Below, one piece after another: positions 20,201 to 28,428 of a DNA stretch of 54,209 nucleotides. The notes beneath the pieces were generated by a model that saw only the letters and a program-made list of their open reading frames with translations, had not been told where the DNA came from and did no database searches. Each line of letters opens with the position of its first letter. The stretch's first letter is position 1. Source of the DNA: a virus; the IMG/VR virus record IMGVR_UViG_3300028800_000117, positions 1-54,209 of that record; one strand, 5' to 3'. A program made the translations under genes and the position numbers.

Positions 20201-23200
20201 ACCCGCTTCTCCATTTCCTTGACTTCGGAATCGTCGCCACGTTGCTTTGCGTATTCAAGTTGACGCTTCGCCCACGCGACATCTGGATCTTCAATTTTTG
20301 GATGCTCTGGTTCAACGCTGACCGGATGCCATGGTGCCGCTTCCGCTTCGGGCGTAGATTCGGCCTCGGCAACCGCCTGAACGGGTTCTGGGGTAGGCTC
20401 GCTGACCGGGATTGGCTTCGACGCTTCTGCTGGTACTTCCTGCGCCGCTTTAGGCGCTTCCTGCGCCTTCGCTTGGGAGAGTTCGGCTGTTAGTTTCTCG
20501 GCCTGCGCTTCGCCTGCTGCCGCTTTCTGTTCGGCTACGGCGTGCTCCATGCCGGGGAGGGTTGGGGCTTTAGATTCAGGCAGTGCCTTGCTCTCCCTTT
20601 CGATCGTCTGGTGCAGCGGCTTCGCGCCAGTTCCTTTATCAATAGCAATTTGACCCGGGTTATCTTGACTGCGAGCGAGGAAAACTTCTCGCACATAACC
20701 ACTGGCATCGCTGTCCAGTACTTTCGCAGCAACCGATGACGGCATAATGTGGCGACCGCCAAATGTGTCCTTGATGACAACCGACCGTTCGCCGCCCTCG
20801 CGTGAGAGTTCCGCAAGATTGTCCGTGTCAAGGATGTAACCACCCCGATCTTTGATGTCCTCCCACGCCCCCGCCTTCGTGCGCGGTTCTGGCTCGCGAT
20901 TTTCTTCGGGCAACCGCGGTTGCGATTTCGGTCTGTCGCCAACTTCGGAATCGAAGAACGCCTTCCTGACATTCTCCGGTAATTTCGCCTTATCCTGCAT
21001 AACGTCTGCCATGTGGTCGGCGATACGTTCTTCCAAACCTCCAGAGTGCTGCTTCTCAATGCTTGGATGGTCGAGCAGATACTGGTCAACAATCGAACGG
21101 TCTTCGTCGCTTAGGCGGTTATAGATGTCGTGGGCCAGTTCGTGGCCGATGGAATGCTCAGGGTCTTCGGCGGCAGCACTTACGCTCATCTTGCCAGTGC
21201 CGCGCTCAATATTCGCTTGCTCGCCAAGATCGAAGAGATGCGGCGAGTCAACCGTAAACCCATCAATGCCGAGACGCTCAAACTCTTTAGCAATTTGCTT
21301 GTTTTCTGACGCACGTCTCCATGCAGAGAGTTTTTCTTTCGGCGGAGGGAAATTGAACTTTGCTTCGATTGCCGAACGCTTCTCCGGCGCTACTGTATCC
21401 GGCTCGACGCTGACGGGATGCCATGGAGCGACGGCGGCGGCTTCTGCTGGCCGCTCTGGAGTCGCTTGAACTCCCTGATCGCGGCCTTCCACTGGCTGCT
21501 GGAGAGTTTCGGCCAGCGCCTTTCGGATGTCTTCGTAGGCTCTTTGCTTGACGGCATTGGGGTTCTCCTCGTCCTTTAATTCAGATGCTGTAGCCTCCGT
21601 TGACACGCCACCGAACAACCGCTTCTCCTGGGCGAGTTGCTTGCGAACGTATTCAGATATTTCGGCCTTCTCTAACAGGAGATTTCGCGTCATCTCCTGC
21701 ACGCCGAACAGAGTGTCCTGCCGCTCAGTTTTCTTGGGCGAACCCTTCGCCATGCGACCTAGTTCCTGCACCACGTCGTCGGTAACCGCCCGTCCCGACT
21801 TCTCCCGCTTCTGGATGAGTTTCAGGATGGCTTCCTGCTGCGCGGGATCTTCCGTTGCGCGACCGATCGCCACTCCCCGGCCCATCCGCATCTTGCCTGT
21901 GGCAACGTCGTCAAATATGGGGTCAGCCAACCGCGCCAAAGCGATGCCTCTTTCCGCCATCGCCTCGGTTATGGTGATGCCTTCACGTTCCAGATCGTTG
22001 ACATCGCGACCAGTGTCACGGAGGAATTTAGCCGCATCAATCGCGTTTCCCCGCCCCTCGGCGATGTTTTGCAGCGCACCCGCCGTCCTTGCCGTGGCAG
22101 CGTCCGGCGCGTCGATGTACTTCACCAAAATGTCCGGTACGCCGTTGTCCTTCGCCAACTGCACCCGGTGATGGCCGTTGACCACATAGGTTTCTTCGGT
22201 CTGCGGGTCGAACCATGCGGTGACGATGCCCGCCAGGTTCTCGTTCCACTTGCGGCCTTTGAGAAGATTTGTGGTTCCAGACTCGTCCACGTTCAGCTTG
22301 TACTGGAACCGCTTGGGGTCGACCACGAGGGCACCAGTCGGAACACGAACGACTGAATGCGGGGTCGCAGCCGCTTCTGCCTCGGGAGTAGATTCGGCCT
22401 CGACAACCTCCTTGACGGGTTCCGGCGTCGGTTCGCTAACCGGGATTGGCTTCGCCGCTTCCAATGGGGGTGCAGCAGCCGCTGCAGGGGCTTCCTGTGG
22501 CGTTTCGGCAGCGGGATGGGGTTCAGGCTCACCTGCCGCCTTGGGTGCCTCTACGGGCGTCTCTGAGGGCTTTTCAACCCCAATAGTCGGCTTCTCGCCT
22601 TTTGCCGCCCCATGAGCCGCCAGGCCAGCAAAAACTGTTGATAGTGCTCCACCTAACCACTGGCGCCGCCGCTCGCGGGTATCACCCTTCTCCCCAGCCT
22701 CATGACCAGCCTTGAACTGCTGATACGCCTGTTTTGCCATCGACAGCGAGAAGCCAGCGTCAATCAGTTTCTTGATCGCCGCTTCTTCCGGCAAGAAAGC
22801 CATCGACGCCAGTAGCGCAAGGTTCCCAGGAGTGCTGAGGCCGATCAGGGTCTGCATTCCAACCACGTCAGCATCGACAATTGCCGCCATCACCGGATGC
22901 TGCTTGGCGTCAATCGACTGTGCCAGCTTGCGGTGCTCCTCGACCACCTGCTCGCTATGCGGGATGAGCGAGTGCGAGAACGCTTCCCGATTCGATTCGC
23001 CCTTCTCCTTCGCAATCTTGTTGAGGTCGGGCGTCTCGGGAACTGGAGCCCCGGTGATATACCCTGCACGCCCAGGAATAGGCTCTGGTGCTGCGGGTCC
23101 AGCAACGGGAGCGGCCACCCCGGTACGCGCAAGTTCCTGCTTTGCCCAATCCTGCGGAGCGCCGGCCAACGGCTTCTTTTCCGCTCTACGCGTAGAATCT

Positions 23201-23751
23201 GACGGCTTTGCAGCGGCACCTGTGTCGGGTTGCTGGGAAATTACATTCCAACCAGAACCGTTCTCCGGTTCAGTCGATACCACCGACCAGTTCTTGTGCT
23301 GATCGGCGTGGCCCTTCACGTCATAGACGTACTGGCTGACTTCGCCGGGAATTCTCTTGCCCGCGGCAACGTTCTGCTCGCCCCAGTTGTAAGCAGCCAG
23401 AGCCTTGTCCTGATCGCCATTGAACTGCTTTAACAGGTCGGCAAGGTACTTCACGCCGCCTTCAATGTTCTGCTGCGGATCGTAGGAATCCTTTACGCCG
23501 TAACGCTTCGCAGTGTCGGGCATAAGCTGCATGATTCCCTGCGCGCCCTTGTTGCTTTTCGCCAGCGGGTCGTAAGCGGATTCAGTCTTGGCTACTGCAA
23601 CCGCGAGCTCCGGCGGAACGCCGTGCTGCTTCGCAATTTTCTCAATGTCGGCGGGAGAAACTTTGGGAACGGGCGTAGATGAGACGACGCCCCATGGGTC
23701 GTTGGTAGTGGAGTCTTTTTCTGTGGAGACAACATCCCACGCGCCCGCCAT
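17275..23751 (-). CDS. Giant multidomain ejection (polyvalent) protein with lytic transglycosylase
   Basis: Protein of 2158 residues. Order of visible parts: two short W-D/N-V-V-S repeats at the N-terminus; a soluble lytic transglycosylase domain (about 33-140: VAKTESAYDP with catalytic Glu57, GAQGIMQLMP, AAYNWG) to cut peptidoglycan; Pro/Ala/Glu-rich linkers; a ParB-like nuclease domain (about 470-610, ending VVNGHHRVQLAKD); a metallopeptidase-type motif GHELAHD near 870 with a downstream Glu; a second Pro/Ala/Glu linker repeating the PIPVSEPTPEPV phrase; and about 900 residues of helical, partly hydrophobic sequence. Fusion of such activities is typical of the polyvalent proteins that phages and conjugative elements inject with DNA. 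It follows two other putative ejection proteins without gaps. Confidence 0.85.
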   Translation of the reverse strand: MAGAWDVVSTEKDSTTNDPWGVVSSTPVPKVSPADIEKIAKQHGVPPELAVAVAKTESAYDPLAKSNKGAQGIMQLMPDTAKRYGVKDSYDPQQNIEGGVKYLADLLKQFNGDQDKALAAYNWGEQNVAAGKRIPGEVSQYVYDVKGHADQHKNWSVVSTEPENGSGWNVISQQPDTGAAAKPSDSTRRAEKKPLAGAPQDWAKQELARTGVAAPVAGPAAPEPIPGRAGYITGAPVPETPDLNKIAKEKGESNREAFSHSLIPHSEQVVEEHRKLAQSIDAKQHPVMAAIVDADVVGMQTLIGLSTPGNLALLASMAFLPEEAAIKKLIDAGFSLSMAKQAYQQFKAGHEAGEKGDTRERRRQWLGGALSTVFAGLAAHGAAKGEKPTIGVEKPSETPVEAPKAAGEPEPHPAAETPQEAPAAAAAPPLEAAKPIPVSEPTPEPVKEVVEAESTPEAEAAATPHSVVRVPTGALVVDPKRFQYKLNVDESGTTNLLKGRKWNENLAGIVTAWFDPQTEETYVVNGHHRVQLAKDNGVPDILVKYIDAPDAATARTAGALQNIAEGRGNAIDAAKFLRDTGRDVNDLEREGITITEAMAERGIALARLADPIFDDVATGKMRMGRGVAIGRATEDPAQQEAILKLIQKREKSGRAVTDDVVQELGRMAKGSPKKTERQDTLFGVQEMTRNLLLEKAEISEYVRKQLAQEKRLFGGVSTEATASELKDEENPNAVKQRAYEDIRKALAETLQQPVEGRDQGVQATPERPAEAAAVAPWHPVSVEPDTVAPEKRSAIEAKFNFPPPKEKLSAWRRASENKQIAKEFERLGIDGFTVDSPHLFDLGEQANIERGTGKMSVSAAAEDPEHSIGHELAHDIYNRLSDEDRSIVDQYLLDHPSIEKQHSGGLEERIADHMADVMQDKAKLPENVRKAFFDSEVGDRPKSQPRLPEENREPEPRTKAGAWEDIKDRGGYILDTDNLAELSREGGERSVVIKDTFGGRHIMPSSVAAKVLDSDASGYVREVFLARSQDNPGQIAIDKGTGAKPLHQTIERESKALPESKAPTLPGMEHAVAEQKAAAGEAQAEKLTAELSQAKAQEAPKAAQEVPAEASKPIPVSEPTPEPVQAVAEAESTPEAEAAPWHPVSVEPEHPKIEDPDVAWAKRQLEYAKQRGDDSEVKEMEKRVSQAESKEKERLIASAVTLRSSLFGLEIAVEKAPPIVKDFVVDIQKEHGKVRTAKEIEDGLFDLQKNVEADHLEAIKLMKQAGGTPEDWEAIYHWRENPKEPLTAEQQKLAAEYDIPIAAQNRELYRKLTDNEPDEQHIHRVVEESGSWIDRLVSSISGKAPRGNVLSKSAASLKHRTMMAIEAEPSGRRQVVSIKGNRITGNSGEDLGALGGGLTTKLKLQDERLAPVVDKIGTLTEEIDELPAKDRAQQVEDIDAKIEDLKKKARVLASVRGRAVGQEAVHGIEVSFGKRKAITEEIEKLEKQKAEIQAATGEEKMSNRGQERIRRARESLTVAENQRDRILESVPAERLTDQVWVDKNGKKWKITQATTKEIESAVPDLRYYHNALASDIAENLELRRAERAERFIEGLKESPEFANYAIKDTGRMNRPEGYAKTNLPQLKDYFFEQHVADVLNRFADDLRGGDVSALEKIGDFLTTSIFLNPLIHVPNIAVHWSVEKGKLGFGGLLSPLSPEARDAGVKAINAVIHQNDDYVEALRSGAPLQSHRTELQQMQKLLFEKLGRELLETPSITDRIGDAFGYLNPVKMIKAWYGLSGRITWVTNDVAFMQAVYEKTANGMDMKEAISETAKHIPDYRIPTRVLDSPMVSRIMRNPLMSMFMAYHYGTLKSYGEAAKSALGISELPSSRTRPQEVRHGLDILTGIGITTFVLYPLADQIVKYLSGDDKARMRRAGATTFPFNMYLLSKGERTPTEVMESIFTPAIVGKEGVELFANRDLRTGRKIYDPHAKLGEELWQLRRFGGASVAPIQSGMNISEREDGLKKFAWSLFGVSFPLSGSEKLAMEYKLQGLGNEAPTEENTEKAALMYDLRLDAKKGKIDKIREAQKKHEITPIQASHLIEDAKREPLIGMLRGAHLTYDQFMQIYDKAKTENHTPETMRILNRMRMQQIAKHNKAVRDRQPQEVSKPTSEAVQ
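23185..23196. promoter_or_regulatory. Palindrome TCTACGCGTAGA, copy 3 (inside coding sequence)
   Basis: Exact copy within the linker after the transglycosylase domain of the giant gene, so conservation cannot be explained by a promoter position. Confidence 0.45.
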
Positions 23752-25281
23752 CTATTGCCCCTGCGGTGCTGAGATTAGAACTGGCTTGCCCTTGCGAAGC
23801 GTCCATTTCGCGCCATTGCCGAAGGTCGTTATGAACCCTTCCTTGAGATGCGCCTTCGCTTCGTCGGGAATCTCTTCGGGATTCTGCGATGCCGGATGCG
23901 ATGACGCCGCGTGCGCGCCACCCTGCTTGTTCATCACGCCCGACGGAATCTCTTCGGCGTTCTCGCGCGCACTCTTTTTGCCGATCCAGTTGCCCTTGGC
24001 GTCGACATTCTTTCGAATGTCAACATGCTCGACAGAATTGCCGGACGCGGATTCGATCTGCTCCTCGTAGGTATCCTGGGCTTCCTGCCACGCGCCGATG
24101 TAATCGTCGAACGTGTACGGCGTGTCCAGCGGCAACCCTTTAGCGTCCTTCTGGGTCTGGTACATTTGCTGCGCCTTCTGGATGGCTTTGTTCTTGTCCT
24201 CAACGATCTTGCGAGCCGTACCCGCAGGAATACCAGCTTTGTGCGCCCCACCCTTTGGTTCGTACTCCTCTTGCGGCCCACGGAGAATCTTGAACGTCTG
24301 GTCAGCCGGATTCGTCGCAATGATTTCGCCGCGACTGGTAACGTGCATCTGGCTCTTGGGATCGAGGCCGGCCAACCGCCGCTCGTCAGGCGTGATCTCT
24401 TCACCCTTCTCGACCTTCTGGAAGATAGTATCCAACACCTGTGACTGCGCGTCACCCGGCTTTGGAGCGACAGGCTTCGTGGTCAACTCGGTCAACCGCT
24501 TCTGCTGTTCCGGCGTCCGCTGCTCAGGTGGAATCTGTTGTATCTTCAGCGCCTCTTGCTGCAACTGCTCCGCAGAAAGCTGGTTCGCGCTCTGCAATCC
24601 GGCAATCTGCTTTTGCTGCGCCTGGACCTTGGGATCACCCCCTTGGAGATAGATCGACGGCCCCAACTTCGCCATCATCGTGTAGGCCGCACGCATCTTC
24701 TCGTTCGGATCGTTACTCGCAAATGCCGCCAGCGGATTGTCGGCCGCCGTGTCGTCCTTCTTCTTGCCCTTCTTCCCCTTCGGATCCATCAAGCCGGGGA
24801 TGTGCTGCGCCCGGTACTGCATCAGCGACTGCCAGGTTGCGTCCACGGCGCCCACCGCTTCCTGCGCCTGCTTGAACTGATCGTCGCTCATACCATCCGG
24901 CTTCTTGCCTTGGTGAATCTGGATTGCCTGTTCGCGGGTCAGCGCCCCTGAATTGATCATGTTGTTCAGGTTGTCGCTGGCCATTTTGGAAGCTGACTGC
25001 AAGGCGTCGTCGTTGCGCTTGAATGTGACCGCCTGCTTCGTGGCAGCATCGGCCTTGCCGCGCATGTAGCCGCGAAAGAGCGAGTCACCCAACTGTACAA
25101 ACCCGGCACCGCGATTAGACGGGTCGCGCTGGATTTGTCCTTGATCTGGTGTTGGTTGCGCTACCTGTGGAATAGGCGGCGGGGTTGGCGCTGGCAGATC
25201 AGGCGGCGTGTACGGAGTTGGATTGGTCGGGTTGTACTCATTCGATGAGCGGCGCTCTGGAGTAATTGCAGGTGTAGACAC
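23752..25281 (-). CDS. Putative internal virion / ejection protein
   Basis: Protein of 509 residues, directly abutting the giant gene start. The N-terminal 60 residues are Pro/Thr-rich; the rest is Gln/Ala/Lys-rich helix (QQEALKIQQIPPEQRTPEQQ in outline, and several Glu-Glu-Ile-Pro turns), without cysteines of note. The order, small Ala-rich protein, mid-size helical protein, giant transglycosylase protein, is the same as for T7-type internal virion proteins that form the ejection channel. The assignment is by context and composition. Confidence 0.6.
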   Translation of the reverse strand: MSTPAITPERRSSNEYNPTNPTPYTPPDLPAPTPPPIPQVAQPTPDQGQIQRDPSNRGAGFVQLGDSLFRGYMRGKADAATKQAVTFKRNDDALQSASKMASDNLNNMINSGALTREQAIQIHQGKKPDGMSDDQFKQAQEAVGAVDATWQSLMQYRAQHIPGLMDPKGKKGKKKDDTAADNPLAAFASNDPNEKMRAAYTMMAKLGPSIYLQGGDPKVQAQQKQIAGLQSANQLSAEQLQQEALKIQQIPPEQRTPEQQKRLTELTTKPVAPKPGDAQSQVLDTIFQKVEKGEEITPDERRLAGLDPKSQMHVTSRGEIIATNPADQTFKILRGPQEEYEPKGGAHKAGIPAGTARKIVEDKNKAIQKAQQMYQTQKDAKGLPLDTPYTFDDYIGAWQEAQDTYEEQIESASGNSVEHVDIRKNVDAKGNWIGKKSARENAEEIPSGVMNKQGGAHAASSHPASQNPEEIPDEAKAHLKEGFITTFGNGAKWTLRKGKPVLISAPQGQ

Positions 25282-25293
25282 GTCAGTATTCCC

Positions 25294-25920
25294 TTATAAG
25301 GCAAAGAGTGCCGCAAAACTTCCGGCGTCGCCAGCAGCGGATGCTACGTCACCGCCAAGACCGGCAAGAGAACCGAAAGTTGAACCCTTTTGCTCGGCAT
25401 TGAACTGAGCATTAAATTCCTGCGCCTGTAATTGCTGGTTGCCGATTTGCCCCAGCGTGTTCGATGCCGCAGACAGTCCGCTGATTCCTGTGCCCGCCGA
25501 CGAGATGCTCTCATTGACGCCCTGCCCGGCAAGTTGCGCCAGCGCGTTCGGCGCGTTCAGAAACGACTTGGTTGCGACATCGGAAACCTGCGCGCCGCGG
25601 TTGGCCTCAACCTGTTCCAAAGCAAGATTCTTTTCGCCGCCAGGCGGAAGGTTCGCGAGGATGTTCGCCTTCGCGGAGTCTGCGGCCTTCGTGATCTGCT
25701 GGGTGGCAGGAGCCGTAGCTCTTGCGATCGCGTATGGGTCGCCGGTCGCGAGCGTGCTATAGAAGTCCTCGGCCTGCTGAAATCCCGGAAACGCAGAGCC
25801 GAACAACTGGCCTGCCCGGTCATTCTGCTGAGTCGCAATCGAACTTAGCGTGTTCGCGGTATTCGTTTCCGCAGTCGAAACGGAAGGACTCACGCCAGCA
25901 GGGTTCTTGCCGCCGCCCAT
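25294..25920 (-). CDS. Putative internal virion protein, Ala/Gly/Ser-rich
   Basis: Protein of 208 residues, low in aromatic and charged residues, rich in Ala, Gly, Gln and Ser (for example SISSAGTGISGLSAASNTLG). Such proteins (T7 gp14-like in position and composition) insert into the outer membrane as part of the ejection channel. The ATG has GGAGAG ahead, inside a seven-pair AAGGCTC/GAGCCTT hairpin that could modulate translation. Confidence 0.55.
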   Translation of the reverse strand: MGGGKNPAGVSPSVSTAETNTANTLSSIATQQNDRAGQLFGSAFPGFQQAEDFYSTLATGDPYAIARATAPATQQITKAADSAKANILANLPPGGEKNLALEQVEANRGAQVSDVATKSFLNAPNALAQLAGQGVNESISSAGTGISGLSAASNTLGQIGNQQLQAQEFNAQFNAEQKGSTFGSLAGLGGDVASAAGDAGSFAALFAL

Positions 25921-25989
25921 AGAAAGGCTCTCTCCGCGCCCATGATACCGCAGGAGCCTTGATTTTGTATGGATTATGGAAGGGAAAAG

Positions 25990-26313
25990 TTACAGAGGCT
26001 TTTCTTCTTTTTTGCTTTTGGTGATCGTCACCTTGATAGTGCCGTACCGTTGCAGGAGTTCAAAGAAGTCATTGGTGTATCTGATTCCGGCCATCGTCAG
26101 AGCACCACGGAAAAACTCGCCATGCTCCTTGAACGTGAAGATTTTTTCGAAAGTGTAGCCCTCGTGTTGACTGGCCCAAATGGGATCATCCCGGTCAGTA
26201 AAGCCTCGTATTATGGCGCGTTGAAGTTCAGCGCCGTTCGTGTTGCAATTGGCTTCCGAAGTCCATGCCGGGACAATCGGCTCGGCAACCATGTTCAGTT
26301 TCCAATCGCTCAT
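25990..26313 (-). CDS. Hypothetical protein of the ejection module
   Basis: Protein of 107 residues, MSDWKLNMVAEPIVPAW, containing TNGAELQRAIIRGFTDR and FFELLQRYGTIKVTITKSKKE at the end. It is mixed alpha/beta with a Lys-rich tail. It follows the acyltransferase-like gene by 14 bases. No domain recognised. Confidence 0.6.
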   Translation of the reverse strand: MSDWKLNMVAEPIVPAWTSEANCNTNGAELQRAIIRGFTDRDDPIWASQHEGYTFEKIFTFKEHGEFFRGALTMAGIRYTNDFFELLQRYGTIKVTITKSKKEEKPL

Positions 26314-26327
26314 TAAAACCTCCGAAG

Positions 26328-27002
26328 TTACCGATCGAACAGGCTCGCCTGACCGCGCTGCTCCGCGTAGTACTCGCTCAGGGTGCGCTCCAGGTATTGC
26401 TCGAATGTTTCCCGCTTCAGGCTGGACGCTATCGCCGGGCCCAACTTGCCGTTCCGCAGCATGTAGTCGTCGATCTGGCCCATGTCCTTGAATCCGAACT
26501 TTCGCATGAACCTCGCCGTCAGGTTGTTGCCGGGATAGCGTACCCCATGAATGGCCTTCAACTCCCACTCGCCGAACATGGCGCACAGGCCGAGCATAGT
26601 CAGCGCCTCAGCCTCCGGCTTTCCCCACCACTTGCTGAATATGCAGTAGCCGCCGAAGATCATCCGGTCGCCCGGCTGGCCGACTGGCTTGTCGGTAGGG
26701 AAGCCGAACCCGGCCACTTCGTACTGGTCGCCGTCCCACACCCCTACCGTGATGAGCGGGCGCTGGAGCAGGAACAGAGTCACGCTGTCCCATGAGAGGT
26801 CGGTGAAGCCGCAGAACAGCGCCGTCAGGGTGTCCAGCGAGTCCTCTCTACGCGTAGAGAAACGGGAGCCTTTGATGCTGTCGTAGAGAGAACCGACGAA
26901 TCCTTCGGGGAAAATTGCGAGCCTCGAACGGTCGTAGAGGATTGCTTGCGCGGGACCGATGCGGTACGCGTCCTCTTTGAAAGCGTTGATCAGGGATGGC
27001 AT
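26328..27002 (-). CDS. GNAT-like acyltransferase in the virion region
   Basis: Protein of 224 residues starting at an ATG in a TAATG junction (MPSLINAFKEDAYRIGPAQ). The middle strands (LITVGVWDGDQYEVAGFGFP, then MIFGGYCIFSKWWGKPEAEALTMLGLCAMFGEWELKAIHGVRYPGNNLTARFMRKFGFKDMG in outline) follow the GNAT order, including an Asn-containing late helix where a substrate folds back. Members near podovirus ejection genes are often called acetyltransferases, but the acetyl-CoA loop is not obvious here, so it may be a structural relative. Confidence 0.6.
   Translation of the reverse strand: MPSLINAFKEDAYRIGPAQAILYDRSRLAIFPEGFVGSLYDSIKGSRFSTRREDSLDTLTALFCGFTDLSWDSVTLFLLQRPLITVGVWDGDQYEVAGFGFPTDKPVGQPGDRMIFGGYCIFSKWWGKPEAEALTMLGLCAMFGEWELKAIHGVRYPGNNLTARFMRKFGFKDMGQIDDYMLRNGKLGPAIASSLKRETFEQYLERTLSEYYAEQRGQASLFDR
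26847..26858. promoter_or_regulatory. Palindrome TCTACGCGTAGA, copy 4 (inside coding sequence)
   Basis: Exact copy in the N-terminal third of the acyltransferase-like gene, reading Ser-Thr-Arg-Arg in its frame. Confidence 0.45.
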
Positions 27003-27430
27003 TATTCCGAACCCCACTCCCACAAACCCAACGCTCCCCTTACAACGTCAGTCGTCGGCAACAGAGGACGAACAAACTCCGTGAGCCAAGCATATCGGCC
27101 CTCACCAAAATCTCCGAAACTCAACTCTTGAACGCTTGGCTTCGATCCCATGACGTGCGCCAACTGAACAAGACCTTTGTCGCTGGTTGGAAAACACCCG
27201 AGCAGCCGAACAATGCACAACCCGCGAGACAGAGGGAATTCGTAGTCAGGCCCGAAGATCGCACTTACTTCTGGTTCGCGTGAAAATTCTCTCGCCCATT
27301 TTGGAAAACCCTTTGCCGCGTGAATCACAAGTTCGCCGCGATAGGAAGTTGCCCACGATCTCGTTTCAATTCGCTTCGCACCTGCGGCCATCAACGAAGC
27401 CCATGGCTGAGTTAAGGTGAGGGCTTTCAT
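27002..27430 (-). CDS. ASCH domain protein
   Basis: Protein of 142 residues. LTLTQPWASLMAAGAKRIETRSW (about 4-26) with YRGELVIHAAKG following is the signature of ASCH domains, beta-barrels related to PUA that bind RNA or modified nucleic-acid parts; some members act on nucleosides. The last strands (YAWLTEFVRPL, GLWEWG) close the barrel. Single-domain size fits. Its stop shares a base with the next ATG. Another RNA-related gene in a phage rich in them. Confidence 0.85.
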   Translation of the reverse strand: MKALTLTQPWASLMAAGAKRIETRSWATSYRGELVIHAAKGFPKWAREFSREPEVSAIFGPDYEFPLSRGLCIVRLLGCFPTSDKGLVQLAHVMGSKPSVQELSFGDFGEGRYAWLTEFVRPLLPTTDVVRGALGLWEWGSE

Positions 27431-27432
27431 CG

Positions 27433-27873
27433 TCAGTATCCCGCCACGGTCAGCGCCAATCCAATCACAAGGTAGATCGGCAGCGCAATGCTCATGGTCA
27501 GCGTGAACGCGTACTTGTTCGGTGTATACGAGAACCGCATTATCGCGCCGTTAGTCGTGTATCTGGTGTGTTCGTATCTTTCATACCAGAACATCACCAG
27601 CGCCTGAAACGCGATGTTGTCGATCAGCGCCGCAACCAGCAACCACGCCGCTGTCTTGTTGTGCGAGATCACCGCCCCGGCAAGCGCGAAGAAGTTCAGC
27701 CAGCCAACCCACTTGCAGAGCGAGCAATAGCGGTCGAAGAACTGGAAGAACGACCACGGTTGGCGGTTGATGTCCAACTCGAAGCCCTCGACGCCGCCGG
27801 GAAGTTGCAGTTGATGCCGCAGGTACACCCAGACAACCAGCATGGCGGCGGCGATGATGAGCACAGCGGTCAC
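27433..27873 (-). CDS. Membrane protein with about four transmembrane segments
   Basis: Protein of 146 residues beginning at GTG in a GTGA overlap, preceded by GGGAGGAAAT, a strong site. Hydrophobic segments lie at about 3-18 (LIIAAAMLVVWVYL), 50-70 (GWLNFFALAGAVI), 75-95 (AWLLVAALIDNIAFQALVMF) and 120-143 (TMSIALPIYLVIGLALTVAG). Loop residues include CSLCKW. Could be a holin-like or envelope protein, but the spacing from lysis genes argues against a definite claim. Confidence 0.6.
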   Translation of the reverse strand: MTAVLIIAAAMLVVWVYLRHQLQLPGGVEGFELDINRQPWSFFQFFDRYCSLCKWVGWLNFFALAGAVISHNKTAAWLLVAALIDNIAFQALVMFWYERYEHTRYTTNGAIMRFSYTPNKYAFTLTMSIALPIYLVIGLALTVAGY

Positions 27874-28136
27874 ATTTCCTCCCACGGCCACACGTCAGAA
27901 TTGAACGGCCTGTCCGGGTTGTACTTGTCCACCTTTTCGCTTTCGAGATCGTCAGCCGCTGAACGCAAGGCGTCAACGATTGCCTCTCTCATCTTCGGCG
28001 GAGCAGCGGCGAGTCCAGTGCGAATGAAGTCGTGGTGCCAGTTCAGGTAGCAGGGATTGCGGTCTTTCTCGTTGCGCCCGAACTGGAGCAACGCAATTAC
28101 CGTGTCCCTGCTACCTGTGTCGATGCTGGCGCTCAT
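27870..28136 (-). CDS. Hypothetical protein
   Basis: Protein of 88 residues, MSASIDTGSRDTVIALLQFG, with NWHHDFIRTGLAAAPPKMREAIVDALRSA in outline as two helices, ending DVWPWEEM. Four-base overlaps on both sides. No family recognised. Confidence 0.55.
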   Translation of the reverse strand: MSASIDTGSRDTVIALLQFGRNEKDRNPCYLNWHHDFIRTGLAAAPPKMREAIVDALRSAADDLESEKVDKYNPDRPFNSDVWPWEEM

Positions 28137-28405
28137 TGATGCCTCGGCACCATCTGCAACTGCGGACGGGCAATGTCGCCCCGGCCCTGGAACGCGTCGA
28201 TCACCATCTGCAACTGCACCGGGACTCCGAGCAACTTGTTCATGCGCTGCTGCTCGTCGGTGATGGCGTACTTGTTGGCGGCGAAGAGAATACCGGCCAC
28301 GCGCGTCCAGAACACTTTGTGGTCGCGCAACAGTGTGGTCAGTTCTTCTTCGGTGGGAATGGCGTCAAACTTCGTTTCGGGGAGAGAAGGGAGTTCAATT
28401 TCCAA
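28133..28405 (-). CDS. Hypothetical helical protein
   Basis: Protein of 90 residues, MEIELPSLPETKFDAI, three helices including EELTTLLRDHKVFWTRVAGIL and ITDEQQRMNKLLGVPVQLQM, ending Arg/Gln-rich. Overlaps the next gene by four bases. Function unknown. Confidence 0.55.
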   Translation of the reverse strand: MEIELPSLPETKFDAIPTEEELTTLLRDHKVFWTRVAGILFAANKYAITDEQQRMNKLLGVPVQLQMVIDAFQGRGDIARPQLQMVPRHQ

Positions 28406-28428
28406 TTTGCTTGCTCCTGAGTTAGTTT

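Noticed and set aside
25930-25960. Terminator upstream of the internal virion protein gene
   Set aside because: The AAGGCTC/GAGCCTT stem has a long loop and only a short T-run before the ATG; it more likely affects ribosome access.
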